Part shown: positions 8,192 to 16,286 of the stretch, in pieces
How the letters are laid out: each line of letters begins with the position of its first letter
Position numbering within the stretch: position 1 is the first letter of the stretch
From: an uncultured Bacilli bacterium
GTDB taxonomy: Bacteria; Bacillota_I; Bacilli_A; RF39; UBA660
Reading direction: 5' to 3'
NCBI GenBank assembly: GCA_934101625.1
Contig: CAKORV010000002.1
Coordinates: forward strand, 23,438 to 87,437
DNA length: 64,000 nucleotides
Made by a program: the position numbers and the translations under genes
Notes under the pieces: model-generated
What the model saw: only the letters and a program-made list of their open reading frames with translations
Database searches by the model: none
Told to the model about the DNA's origin: nothing

Positions 8192-9943
8192 ATGAATAGA
8201 AGTATTTGGAAGAATTTAAAATCTACATATAAATATGCAAAGAAGGGTAAAAAATATTTAGGATTTTTTTTAATAGGAAATATTCTTATAACTATTTTTT
8301 CTATAATTGTTCCTTTAATAGTTGCTAGGAGATTAATATTATTAACTAGTGGTTTATTTCAAAAATTATTGATTGTTTCTTTTGCAATATTTTTATGTGA
8401 AATAATAATCAATGTAATAGTTTATTTTACAAATTACGTTTATAATATGTTTTATTATGATGTTCATAAAAACTTACAAATAGAGTTAATTAGGGAAACT
8501 TTGAAGATAACACAAAATGATTTAAATACACATTCATCTGGAGTTTTTATAGAAAGAATAAATAATGATACAAATAATGTAACTGAAATATTTACGGAAA
8601 CTATTGATTATTTAATTAAAATAGTGGGTAATATAGGTATTTTAGTTAGTATTTGTTTTATTAATATTTATTTAGGTTTAGTTTATATTATATATATTAT
8701 AGTAATTGTATTTTATAATAAATATTCTAGTAATATTAATTATAAAAATCGAGATAAGTGGAAAGATAGTATGGAAAAGATTGAAGGGTTTTCTTCTGAA
8801 ATAGTGAGAGGTGCTAAGGATATAAAAATACTTAATGCTGAAGAATCTTTTTTAGATAGGGCTAAAGTATATATGAGTGAAACTAATGATATTGATTATA
8901 AATTTCAATGTGATAAATATAAATTAAGATTATTAGGTAATTCTATAAAAGATGGTTATGATTTATTAATAGCAGTTATTATATATGTTTTACTTGTTTC
9001 TAATATGATATCAGTGGAATATGTTTTAATTATTTATAGTTATCATAATAAGGTTAAGAATGCTGCAAATGATATAGAATATCTTATAGAAACGTTAAAA
9101 CAATTTAATTTAGCTGCTAATCGCATATTTGGAATATTAGAAGGTAATGAGTTTTCAAAAGAATGTTTTGGTTCTGGAAGACTTAAAAAAATGGAAGGAA
9201 ATATAGAGTTTAAAAATGTTTGTTTTCAGTATGAGGATAATGTACCAATATTAAAAAATATGAATTTTAAAATAAATGCTAATGAAGTAGTTGGATTTGT
9301 TGGACCTTCTGGTGGTGGTAAGAGTACAATATTTAATTTAATAAGTGCTTTATATAGACCGAGTAAAGGAATTATTACTTTTGATGATATAGATATTAAT
9401 ACTTTGGATAAATCTAGCATACGTGGTAATTTGTCTGTTATTAGTCAAAATGCATATATTTTTAATATGAGTATTATGGATAATTTAAAGGTTGTTAAGA
9501 AAGGTGCTAAAGAAAAAGAAATTAAAGAAGCATGTCGTTTAGCATGTCTTGATGAGTTTATAGAAAGTTTACCAAATAAGTATGATACTATAGTAGGTGA
9601 AGGTGGTGTGACTTTATCTGGTGGTCAAAGACAGAGGTTGGCGATTGCTAGAGCATTATTATTAAAAACAGAAGTATTACTTTTTGATGAAGCAACAAGT
9701 GCTTTAGATAATGAAACACAAACCAAGATTCAAGATGCAATAAATAATTTAAAGGGAGAATATACAATTTTAATTATTGCACATAGATTATCAACTATAA
9801 TAGATGCTAATAAAATATTTGTAATTAATGATGGAAAAGTTGAAGCAGTTGGAAAGCATGATGAATTGTTAAAAATAAGTAAAACATATCAAAAGTTGTA
9901 TAAAAAAGAAATAAGTAAAAAAGATGATGACAAATTTGCTTGA
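8192..9943 (+). CDS. ABC transporter, fused permease and ATPase (exporter type)
   Basis: Half-transporter with an N-terminal six-helix membrane domain (about residues 20-300) and a C-terminal ATPase. Walker A is GPSGGGKST (from residue 371), the signature is LSGGQRQRLAIARAL (from about 475) and Walker B is VLLFDEATSALD; the H-loop is IIAHRLST. It is expected to work as a dimer. The substrate cannot be told: such proteins export lipids, peptides or drugs. It has its own promoter and no partner half-transporter beside it, so it is probably a homodimer. At 583 aa it is normal length. Confidence 0.92.
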   Translation: MNRSIWKNLKSTYKYAKKGKKYLGFFLIGNILITIFSIIVPLIVARRLILLTSGLFQKLLIVSFAIFLCEIIINVIVYFTNYVYNMFYYDVHKNLQIELIRETLKITQNDLNTHSSGVFIERINNDTNNVTEIFTETIDYLIKIVGNIGILVSICFINIYLGLVYIIYIIVIVFYNKYSSNINYKNRDKWKDSMEKIEGFSSEIVRGAKDIKILNAEESFLDRAKVYMSETNDIDYKFQCDKYKLRLLGNSIKDGYDLLIAVIIYVLLVSNMISVEYVLIIYSYHNKVKNAANDIEYLIETLKQFNLAANRIFGILEGNEFSKECFGSGRLKKMEGNIEFKNVCFQYEDNVPILKNMNFKINANEVVGFVGPSGGGKSTIFNLISALYRPSKGIITFDDIDINTLDKSSIRGNLSVISQNAYIFNMSIMDNLKVVKKGAKEKEIKEACRLACLDEFIESLPNKYDTIVGEGGVTLSGGQRQRLAIARALLLKTEVLLFDEATSALDNETQTKIQDAINNLKGEYTILIIAHRLSTIIDANKIFVINDGKVEAVGKHDELLKISKTYQKLYKKEISKKDDDKFA

Positions 9944-9968
9944 TTTTTAGAAATTTATGTACTATAAT
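9940..9968 (+). promoter_or_regulatory. promoter for rpsO
   Basis: TTGATT, 17 bases, TATAAT. The -35 box overlaps the stop codon of the ABC gene. It leaves an 86-base leader before rpsO, long enough for autogenous control by S15, though I cannot assign a known fold. Confidence 0.75.
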
Positions 9969-10054
9969 GTACTTGAAGTTTTATCTTAGTTTAAGACATC
10001 TCCAGTTCTTCTACTCAGATTAAACGGATAAATTGATGAAAGGAGAAAATAAAA

Positions 10055-10324
10055 ATGGCTTTAGCAAAATCAAGAAAAGAAGAATTAGTTAAAGAATTTG
10101 GAAGAGGAAATAATGATACTGGTAGTGTTGAAGTTCAAGTTGCAATCTTAACTGAAGAAATTAAAGAATTAACTGAACACTTAAAAGAACATAAACATGA
10201 TTTCCATTCTAAAAGAGGTCTTTTACAAAAAGTTGGTAAAAGAAAGAGTTTACTTGAATATTTAAAGAGAACAGATGTAGTTAGATATCGTAAACTTATA
10301 GAAAAATTAGGATTAAGAAAGTAG
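10055..10324 (+). CDS. rpsO: 30S ribosomal protein S15
   Basis: Primary 16S rRNA-binding protein of the small-subunit platform. The pattern [16 protein letters not shown], the segment [12 protein letters not shown] and the end [12 protein letters not shown] are diagnostic. The 89-aa length is standard. AAAGGAGAAAA precedes the ATG. It lies before pnp as in most bacteria, but an intrinsic terminator separates the two, so pnp expression depends on readthrough or a separate start. Confidence 0.97.
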   Translation: MALAKSRKEELVKEFGRGNNDTGSVEVQVAILTEEIKELTEHLKEHKHDFHSKRGLLQKVGKRKSLLEYLKRTDVVRYRKLIEKLGLRK

Positions 10325-10349
10325 GCACTTGTTTTAAGTGTCTTTTTTT
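10323..10349 (+). terminator. intrinsic terminator between rpsO and pnp
   Basis: Stem AGGCACTT/AAGTGTCT (8 bp, one G-U) with loop GTTTT and a 7-base T run. The stop codon of rpsO is in the stem. Confidence 0.85.
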
Positions 10350-10375
10350 CTGGATATTTAGGAAGAGAGGTAGTT

Positions 10376-12523
10376 ATGAAGAGAGTTTTTGAATATGAAT
10401 TTTTAGGAAAAAAATTAATAGTAGAAACTGGAGAACTTGCTAAACAGGCTAGTGGGGCTGTTTTAGTTAGATATGAAGATACTGTAATATTAAGTACAGC
10501 TGTTATGAGTAATAATGTTAGTACTGCAGATTTTTTCCCACTTACAATACTTTATCAAGAAAAGTTATATTCTGTAGGTAAAATTCCTGGAGGGTTTATT
10601 AAAAGAGAAGGTCGTCCTACTGATGCAGCAACTTTAACTGCTAGGGTAATTGATAGACCTATTAGACCTATGTTTGATGAGAACTTTAGAAATGAAGTAC
10701 AAGTTGTTAATACTGTTTTAAGTGTAGATAATGATTATACACCTGAAATGACTGCTTTATTTGGTTCAAGTTTAGCATTAGGTATTAGTAATATTCCATT
10801 TGATGGACCAGTAAGTGGAGTTATAGTTGGTAAGATTGATGGAGAATTAAAGATTAATCCTACAGTAGAAGAGATGGAAAGAAGTACAATTAATCTTACA
10901 GTAGCAGGTACTAAAAAAGCTATAAATATGGTTGAATCAGGTAGTAAAGAAGTATCTGAAGAAGAAATGTTGGAAGCTTTGATGTTTGGACATGAATATA
11001 TTAAAGAATTATGTTTAATACAAGAAGATATTATTAATGAAGTAGGTGTACCTAAAATTGAAGTAGAGCTTGCTAAGTTAGATGAAAATATAGTTAGAGA
11101 AGTAGAAGAAGATATTAAAGATGATATGTGTTCTGCTATACAGATTAAAGATAAGTTAGAAAAGTATGCTAAGATTGATGAAGTTAAAGAAAGAGCAGTA
11201 ACTGATTATGAAGAAAAACATAAAGATAGTGAAACTTTAGAAGAAGAATTAAAACAAGTTAAGAAGATAGCAGATAATATAGAAGGAAATGAAGTAAGAA
11301 GATTAATTACTCAAGAAAAAGTAAGACCAGATGGAAGAGGTATGACTGAGATTAGACCACTTTCAACTGATAAGGATTTACTTCCTAGAACTCATGGTAG
11401 TGCATTATTTACTCGTGGACAAACTCAAGCTCTTGCGATTACTACATTGGGTGCTTTAGGTGAAAATCAAATATTAGATGGAATTAGTGTTGAGGATACT
11501 AAGAGATTTATGTTCCATTATAATTTTCCTGCATTTAGTGTTGGTGAAACTGGTAGATATGGTGCTCCAGGTAGACGCGAAATTGGACATGGTGCTTTAG
11601 CCGAAAGAGCATTATTACAAGTAATGCCAAGTGAAGAGGAATTTCCTTATACTGTTAGAGTAGTAAGTGAAGTATTAGAAAGTAATGGTTCAAGTAGTCA
11701 GGCTAGTATTTGTGCTGGATGTATGAGTTTAATGGCTGCAGGTGTTCCAATTACTGCTCCAGTTGCGGGTATTGCTATGGGACTTATTACTGAAGATGGA
11801 ACATGTGATTCTAATTATACAATATTAACTGATATTCAAGGATTAGAAGATCATATGGGAGATATGGATTTTAAAGTAGCTGGTACAAGAAAAGGTATTA
11901 CTGCTTTACAAATGGATATTAAGATTAAAGGAATTAATGAGTCTGTATTTAGAGAAGCATTAGCGCAAGCTAAGACTGCAAGATTTGAAATATTAGATGT
12001 AATGGAGAAAGAAATAGCTGAACCAAGAAAAGAATTAAGTAAGTATGCTCCAAAGACTAGAATAATGATGATTAATCCAGAAAAGATTAAAGATGTTATT
12101 GGTCGTGGTGGAGAAATGATCACTAAGATTATTTTAGAAAGTTCTAATGTTAAAACAGTAAGTGATAAAGATGCTGTTAAAATTGATATTACAGATGATG
12201 GAAGAGTTGTTGCATATCATACAAGTAGTGAAGTATTAGATAAAGCTATGTCTATGATTGAACAAATAGTAAGAGAAGTAGAAATTGGTAAAACTTATAC
12301 AGGTAAAGTAATTAATGTAGAAGATTTTGGTTGTTTTGTAGAACTATGGCCTGGATGTGAAGGACTTGTTCATGTAAGTCAATTAGATACTAAGAGAGTA
12401 GAAAAGCCAAGTGATGTTGTAAAAGTTGGAGATGAGATTGTCGTTAAAGCAACTGGTTATGATAAACGAGGTAAATTAAATCTGTCAAGAAAAGAAGTTT
12501 TGATGCCTAAAAAGGAAGATTAA
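10376..12523 (+). CDS. pnp: polyribonucleotide nucleotidyltransferase (PNPase)
   Basis: Phosphorolytic 3'-5' exoribonuclease of RNA decay. It has two RNase PH domains (about 1-140 and 310-520; the second shows [13 protein letters not shown] and [14 protein letters not shown]), an intervening helical domain, a KH domain ([17 protein letters not shown]) and a C-terminal S1 domain ([20 protein letters not shown]). At 715 aa it is full length. Catalytic-region residues such as [12 protein letters not shown] and the [20 protein letters not shown] block (two pieces) are intact. RBS AGAGAGG precedes the ATG. Confidence 0.97.
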   Translation: MKRVFEYEFLGKKLIVETGELAKQASGAVLVRYEDTVILSTAVMSNNVSTADFFPLTILYQEKLYSVGKIPGGFIKREGRPTDAATLTARVIDRPIRPMFDENFRNEVQVVNTVLSVDNDYTPEMTALFGSSLALGISNIPFDGPVSGVIVGKIDGELKINPTVEEMERSTINLTVAGTKKAINMVESGSKEVSEEEMLEALMFGHEYIKELCLIQEDIINEVGVPKIEVELAKLDENIVREVEEDIKDDMCSAIQIKDKLEKYAKIDEVKERAVTDYEEKHKDSETLEEELKQVKKIADNIEGNEVRRLITQEKVRPDGRGMTEIRPLSTDKDLLPRTHGSALFTRGQTQALAITTLGALGENQILDGISVEDTKRFMFHYNFPAFSVGETGRYGAPGRREIGHGALAERALLQVMPSEEEFPYTVRVVSEVLESNGSSSQASICAGCMSLMAAGVPITAPVAGIAMGLITEDGTCDSNYTILTDIQGLEDHMGDMDFKVAGTRKGITALQMDIKIKGINESVFREALAQAKTARFEILDVMEKEIAEPRKELSKYAPKTRIMMINPEKIKDVIGRGGEMITKIILESSNVKTVSDKDAVKIDITDDGRVVAYHTSSEVLDKAMSMIEQIVREVEIGKTYTGKVINVEDFGCFVELWPGCEGLVHVSQLDTKRVEKPSDVVKVGDEIVVKATGYDKRGKLNLSRKEVLMPKKED

Positions 12524-12536
12524 ACTTCTTTCTTTT
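12512..12536 (+). terminator. possible weak terminator after pnp
   Basis: Stem AAGGAAG/CTTCTTT with one G-U pair, loop ATTAAA containing the stop codon, and a short T-rich tail. Confidence 0.45.
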
Positions 12537-12573
12537 GATATAATAAAAATGAAGATAGGAAAGGTGGTAAAAT

Positions 12574-12948
12574 ATGTATGATTTTGAAAACTATACATTA
12601 GAAGATATGTATGTGAAAGGAAGAGATGATGCATTTCTATATAAAGGGAATGCTACACAAAGTATTATTGAGTACTTAAGTTTTGTAGAAAAACCTGGAT
12701 TGATAAAAGCTAAAATGGCAAATTATGTTATGGGGTATAAACTAGGAATAATAGAACTTAATTATAAGAGTATGGGATTTCCAGTAGAATTTGATAGAAA
12801 AGAATTAAAATTATATGTTATAAGTAAGAAGAAAAAGATAGAGGTTTTAACTCCTGAACTTAAAGAGGCTTTAAGAACTTTGTCTTTAGATATAGCTAAT
12901 CAAGAAGTAGAAAGTGTGATGAAAAATGATAAACGTTGTGCTATTTGA
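12574..12948 (+). CDS. conserved-looking hypothetical protein (124 aa)
   Basis: I do not recognise the family. The protein is soluble, alpha/beta in character, without membrane segments or a clear catalytic motif. It begins MYDFENYTLEDMYVKGRDDAF and carries a middle helix KAKMANYVMGYKLG. AAAGGTGG lies at RBS distance from the ATG, with a -10-like TATAAT 30 bases upstream. It overlaps trmL by 23 bases in a different frame, so the two are probably co-translated. Function unknown; a role linked to tRNA modification would be only a guess. Confidence 0.7.
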   Translation: MYDFENYTLEDMYVKGRDDAFLYKGNATQSIIEYLSFVEKPGLIKAKMANYVMGYKLGIIELNYKSMGFPVEFDRKELKLYVISKKKKIEVLTPELKEALRTLSLDIANQEVESVMKNDKRCAI

Positions 12949-13432
12949 ACCTGAAATACCTGCAAATACTGGAAATATTATGAGAACTTGTGTAGCAACA
13001 AATTCTATTCTTCATTTAATTAAACCTTTGGGATTTAGTTTGGAAGATAAATATATCAAAAGATGTGGTGTAAATTATATAGATAAGTGTAAATACTTTG
13101 TTTATGAAAATATAGATGAATTTTTTGAAAAGAATAATGGAGAATATTACTTTTTTACTAGATATGGACATAAGCCACATACTAGTTTTGATTATTCTAA
13201 TGATAAGAATATTTATTTATTCTTTGGTAAAGAAAGTACTGGTATTCCTCCATCTATTTTAAAGCCATATTTAGATAGATGTATAAGAATACCTATGACT
13301 GATAATGTAAGAGCACTTAATTTATCTAATACTGTATGTGTGGCGGTTTATGAAGTTTTAAGACAAAAAAATTATGAAGGATTATTATTTGATGAACCTT
13401 TTAAAGGTACTGATTTTATAGAAAATAGTTAA
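12926..13432 (+). CDS. trmL: tRNA (cytidine/uridine-34 2'-O)-methyltransferase TrmL
   Basis: SPOUT-class methyltransferase modifying the wobble base of leucine tRNAs. The N-terminal MINVVLFEPEIPANTGNIMR is the classic start of the family. The C-terminal knot contains FFGKESTGIP and the cofactor loop IPMTDNVRALNLSNTVCVAVYE (two pieces, IPMTDNVRALNLS and NTVCVAVYE). The length of 168 aa is normal. It overlaps the preceding hypothetical gene; the SD-like GTGTGA sits inside that gene. Confidence 0.95.
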   Translation: MINVVLFEPEIPANTGNIMRTCVATNSILHLIKPLGFSLEDKYIKRCGVNYIDKCKYFVYENIDEFFEKNNGEYYFFTRYGHKPHTSFDYSNDKNIYLFFGKESTGIPPSILKPYLDRCIRIPMTDNVRALNLSNTVCVAVYEVLRQKNYEGLLFDEPFKGTDFIENS

Positions 13433-13440
13433 AAAGTGAG

Positions 13441-13465
13441 AAATTCGTACAAAATGTACGAATTT
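13441..13465. repeat. near-palindrome copy 1, possible trmL terminator
   Basis: 11-base perfect arms AAATTCGTACA / TGTACGAATTT around AAA. Its 19-base core TTCGTACAAAATGTACGAA recurs, inverted and with one change, at 13476-13494. It could end the trmL transcript (a short T run follows) or be a protein or recombination site. Confidence 0.7.
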
Positions 13466-13473
13466 TACTATAT

Positions 13474-13496
13474 TTTTCGTGCATTTTGTACGAAAA
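13474..13496. repeat. near-palindrome copy 2 (inverted copy of 13444-13462)
   Basis: Arms TTTTCGTGCA / TGTACGAAAA around TTT, one mismatch. Its reverse complement matches copy 1 at 18 of 19 bases. It lies exactly at the start of the decayed DUF4143 gene. Confidence 0.7.
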
Positions 13497-13868
13497 TGTG
13501 ATTTAACTAAGAAGAATGAATCTCCAATGAAAGCATTTATTAATGAAGATAAGTTTAAATTATATCTGAGTAAGATAAGATTGAAATGTATAAATGTGTG
13601 CTTACAGAAAATTATGTTGCTTGTGAATTTTAGTGAGCTATTTTATTATAACTTTAAGAAATATGAAATAGATTTTTTAATAAAAATAGATGGTAATATT
13701 ATTCCAGTAGAAGTTAAAAGTGGTAGAAGAAAAAATAGTAGAAGTTTAAATGAATATATAGAAAAGTATAAACTATTTTATAGTATAAGACTATCAACGA
13801 AAAACTTTGGATTTGAAAATAATATTAAGTCAGTTCCTTTATATGCAATATTTTGTATAAAAAAATAA
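13479..13868 (+). pseudogene. remnant of a DUF4143-type AAA+ ATPase gene
   Basis: Only the C-terminal DUF4143 part is recognisable, and it is broken. The pattern YEIDFLIKIDGNIIPVEVK, then SLNEYIEKYK and VPLYAIFCI, is the PD-(D/E)XK-like end of these proteins. The conserved upstream block ENYVA is in another frame: bases 13607-13630 read ENYVACEF and then hit TAG. The N-terminal ATPase domain (Walker motifs, about 250 residues) is absent. So at least one frameshift and a large deletion have occurred. Intact relatives are common, often multicopy genes in gut Firmicutes with unclear roles. No RBS is seen. Confidence 0.8.
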
Positions 13869-13897
13869 TCAGGACTCTAAAATCTTGATTATTTTTC
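13864..13897. terminator. bidirectional terminator between the DUF4143 remnant and the XRE gene
   Basis: Stem of about 11 bp (AATAATCAGGA / TCTTGATTATT, one G-U) with loop CTCTAAAA and T-rich sequence downstream on the + strand, A-rich on the other side. Confidence 0.75.
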
Positions 13898-14152
13898 ATT
13901 TAAAACACTTTCATCAAAGAAGTCATCAATTGGTTTTTCTAATACTAGTGCAACTCTCCATAAAGTTTCTACCGAAAAACCTCTTTTTCCTTCTTCACTT
14001 TCTATTCTTCTAATAAATTCAAAACTTCTATCGGTATATAATGCTAACTCTTCTTGAGTATAACCTTTTTCTTTTCTAAATTTTCTCATGTTTAATGCTA
14101 TAATTTTTTTAATATTTTTATTAAAGTCATATTCTTTAAATTTGTAAACCAT
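13889..14152 (-). CDS. XRE-family transcriptional regulator (87 aa)
   Basis: Single HTH domain (NMRKFRKEKGYTQEELALYTD then FIRRIESEEG) with the same layout as the regulator at 5252-5521. They share TQEELALY, the RRIES helix and the GFSVxT segment. I chose the inner ATG (MVYKF) because GGTGAT lies 4 bases upstream, the spacing also seen at yqfC; a start 12 bases further out is possible. It is divergent from spoIVA, with a perfect short palindrome between the two. It may control itself or spoIVA (inference). Confidence 0.87.
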   Translation of the reverse strand: MVYKFKEYDFNKNIKKIIALNMRKFRKEKGYTQEELALYTDRSFEFIRRIESEEGKRGFSVETLWRVALVLEKPIDDFFDESVLNEK

Positions 14153-14201
14153 AGGCATCACCATACTAATTTTATAATAAAAGAATTAAAAATTATGTAG
14201 T

Positions 14202-14214
14202 CTGGTGTGACCAG
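14202..14214. promoter_or_regulatory. operator-like palindrome between xre and spoIVA
   Basis: CTGGT-gtg-ACCAG, a perfect 5-base inverted repeat that is relatively GC-rich in an AT-rich spacer, about 50 bases upstream of the regulator start. XRE repressors commonly bind such sites; binding here is inference. Confidence 0.45.
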
Positions 14215-14305
14215 TTTAACTTTTTTTAATAAATTAAAATACTATTTTGTAATACTTTTTTACTTATATCATATAGTTTTAATGTAAAATAAAGGAGAAA
14301 AAAAT

Positions 14306-15784
14306 ATGGATAAAAAAGAGATACTTGGAAGTATATCCAAGAAAGGTAATGGAGAAATTTATTTGGGCGTAGTTGGAGCTGTTAGAACTGGTAAATCTAC
14401 ATTTATAAAAAAGGTTATTGAGACTTTAGTAGTACCCAATATAACTGATGAATATGAAAAAAAGAGATGCTTAGATGAAATACCACAAACTGCTCAGGGT
14501 AAACAGATAATGACAATTGAACCTAAATTTGTACCTTCATCTAAGACTGAAATTAAAATAGATGAAATGACTACAAGCATAAAGTTAATTGATTGTGTTG
14601 GATTTATTACACCAGAAAGTCAAGGTTATATGACTGATGATGGAAAAATGCGTATGGTTAAAACACCTTGGTTTAGTGAAGAATTAAGTTTTACTGAAGC
14701 GGCTACTATAGGTACTGAGAAAGTTATTAAAGACCATAGTACAATTGGTATAGTAGTGACTACTGATGGTTCTATTGGAGAAATGAGTAGAAATAATTAT
14801 GTTGAAGCAGAAGATAAAGTTATTAATGAACTTAAAAATATTAATAAACCTTTTATAGTAATAATGAATACTACTCATCCAAATGATCCTGAAACACTTA
14901 GAATATGTGATGAATTAAAGAATACTCATAATGTACCTGTAATGCCTATAAGTATTATTGATATGAGAGAAGAAGATATACTTAAAATATTAAAAGAGGC
15001 TTTATATGAATTTCCTGTAGTGGATATAGAAGTAAATATTCCTGATTGGGTAACTGTTTTAAGTAAAGATAATGAAATTAAAAAGACATTTATAGATGCG
15101 ATGAAGAGTAGTATACATGATGTTGATAAGTTAAGAGATATAGAAAAGATAAATTTAAATTTTGAAGAGAATGATTATATAAGTAATGCATATATATCTA
15201 ATTTAGATACTGCGAATGGAAATGTTACTATTAATTTAGAAGCTCCAAATGAATTATATGATCAAGTACTAAAAGATATTATGGGAGTGAGTATAAATAG
15301 TAAAGCAGAACTTTTAAGAGTTTTCCAAGATTTTAAGGAAGGTAAGAGTGAGTATGAAAGTATTAAATCTGCTCTTAAACAAGCATATACAACTGGTTAT
15401 GGTATAGCTTATCCAACAGTTAATGATATGAAACTTGATACACCTGAAGTTATTAAACAAAATGGAAGGTATGGGGTTAAACTTAAGGCTAAGGCTACAA
15501 GTATACATTTAATAAAAGTAGATGTAGAAAGTACATTTGAACCTATTATAGGAACTGAGATGCAAAGTAAAGAATTAATAGATTCATTAATGAAAGGACA
15601 AGAAGATAATCCTAATAATATTTGGAAGAGTGAATTGTTTGGAAGAAGTTTAGAAGTAATAGTGGGTGAAGGAATTCAATCTAAACTTAATATGGTACCA
15701 GAAAATGTAAGATTTAAATTAAGTCAAACAATAACTAAGATTGTTAATAAAGGTAGTGGAAACTTAATTGCTATAGTTATATAG
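14306..15784 (+). CDS. spoIVA: stage IV sporulation protein A (spore coat ATPase)
   Basis: SpoIVA polymerises on the forespore outer membrane, using ATP, to form the basal layer of the spore coat. The Walker A GAVRTGKST (24-32) and the family blocks IPQTAQGKQIMTIEPKFVP, LIDCVGF and VTTDGSIGEMSRNNY are all present; the C-terminus ends in the usual hydrophobic tail (NLIAIVI). The length of 492 aa equals that of Bacillus SpoIVA. The downstream neighbour is HU, as in Bacillus. AAAGGAGAAA is the RBS. Full length and intact motifs argue that it is functional. Confidence 0.96.
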   Translation: MDKKEILGSISKKGNGEIYLGVVGAVRTGKSTFIKKVIETLVVPNITDEYEKKRCLDEIPQTAQGKQIMTIEPKFVPSSKTEIKIDEMTTSIKLIDCVGFITPESQGYMTDDGKMRMVKTPWFSEELSFTEAATIGTEKVIKDHSTIGIVVTTDGSIGEMSRNNYVEAEDKVINELKNINKPFIVIMNTTHPNDPETLRICDELKNTHNVPVMPISIIDMREEDILKILKEALYEFPVVDIEVNIPDWVTVLSKDNEIKKTFIDAMKSSIHDVDKLRDIEKINLNFEENDYISNAYISNLDTANGNVTINLEAPNELYDQVLKDIMGVSINSKAELLRVFQDFKEGKSEYESIKSALKQAYTTGYGIAYPTVNDMKLDTPEVIKQNGRYGVKLKAKATSIHLIKVDVESTFEPIIGTEMQSKELIDSLMKGQEDNPNNIWKSELFGRSLEVIVGEGIQSKLNMVPENVRFKLSQTITKIVNKGSGNLIAIVI

Positions 15785-15856
15785 CAATTTTTGTATTAAA
15801 GAAAATACTAAATTAAAAATAATGTGTAAAATTCATGTAAAATTATAAAAAAAACT

Positions 15857-15884
15857 TTGAATTATTTCTTGTATATAGTACAAT
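15857..15884 (+). promoter_or_regulatory. promoter for the HU gene
   Basis: TTGAAT, 16 bases, TACAAT, about 50 bases before the ATG. Confidence 0.6.
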
Positions 15885-15933
15885 TTAAATGTAAGCAGAA
15901 TAGCTTAAAAAATAAATGACGGAGGTAAATACA

Positions 15934-16206
15934 ATGAGTAAAACTGAATTAGTTGAATTCATCGCTAGTGAAACTGGCCTAACTAAAGCTGATGCTGGAA
16001 GAGCATTAGATGCAACTTTAAAAGGAATTGAGAAAGGTTTAAAAGAAGATGGAAAAGTAACTTTCGTAGGTTTTGGTACTTTCAGTGCTAAAAAGAGAGC
16101 TGCTAGAGAAGGAATTAATCCTTTAACTAAACAACCTTTAAAAGTACCTGCTAAAGTAGTAGCAAGTTTTAAAGCTGGAAGCAAATTAAAAGATGCTTTA
16201 AACTAA
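15934..16206 (+). CDS. DNA-binding protein HU
   Basis: Nucleoid-associated histone-like protein, 90 aa. It starts SKTELVEFIASETGLTKADA and has the DNA-binding arm GFGTFSAKKRAAREGINPLT and the end KVPAKVVASFKAGSKLKDAL, typical of HU. The second ATG of the frame was chosen because GGAGG lies seven bases upstream; the earlier ATG would lack an RBS. It is monocistronic between its own promoter and terminator. The codon and base use are richer in C than in most neighbours, as expected for a highly expressed gene. Confidence 0.96.
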   Translation: MSKTELVEFIASETGLTKADAGRALDATLKGIEKGLKEDGKVTFVGFGTFSAKKRAAREGINPLTKQPLKVPAKVVASFKAGSKLKDALN

Positions 16207-16230
16207 AAGCCTAACGGCTTTTTTCTTTTT
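16205..16230 (+). terminator. terminator of the HU gene
   Basis: AAAAGCC/GGCTTTT stem, TAAC loop, T-rich tail. Confidence 0.9.
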
Positions 16231-16237
16231 ATATAAG

Positions 16238-16266
16238 TAGACATTCTTGTCGAATTTTAGTATAAT
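16238..16266 (+). promoter_or_regulatory. promoter at the head of the polysaccharide locus
   Basis: TAGACA, 17 bases, TATAAT, ending 20 bases before the LCP ATG. No other convincing promoter is seen until the end of the locus, so it may drive a very long operon. Confidence 0.7.
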
Positions 16267-16286
16267 TATCTCATGAGGTAATTAAG

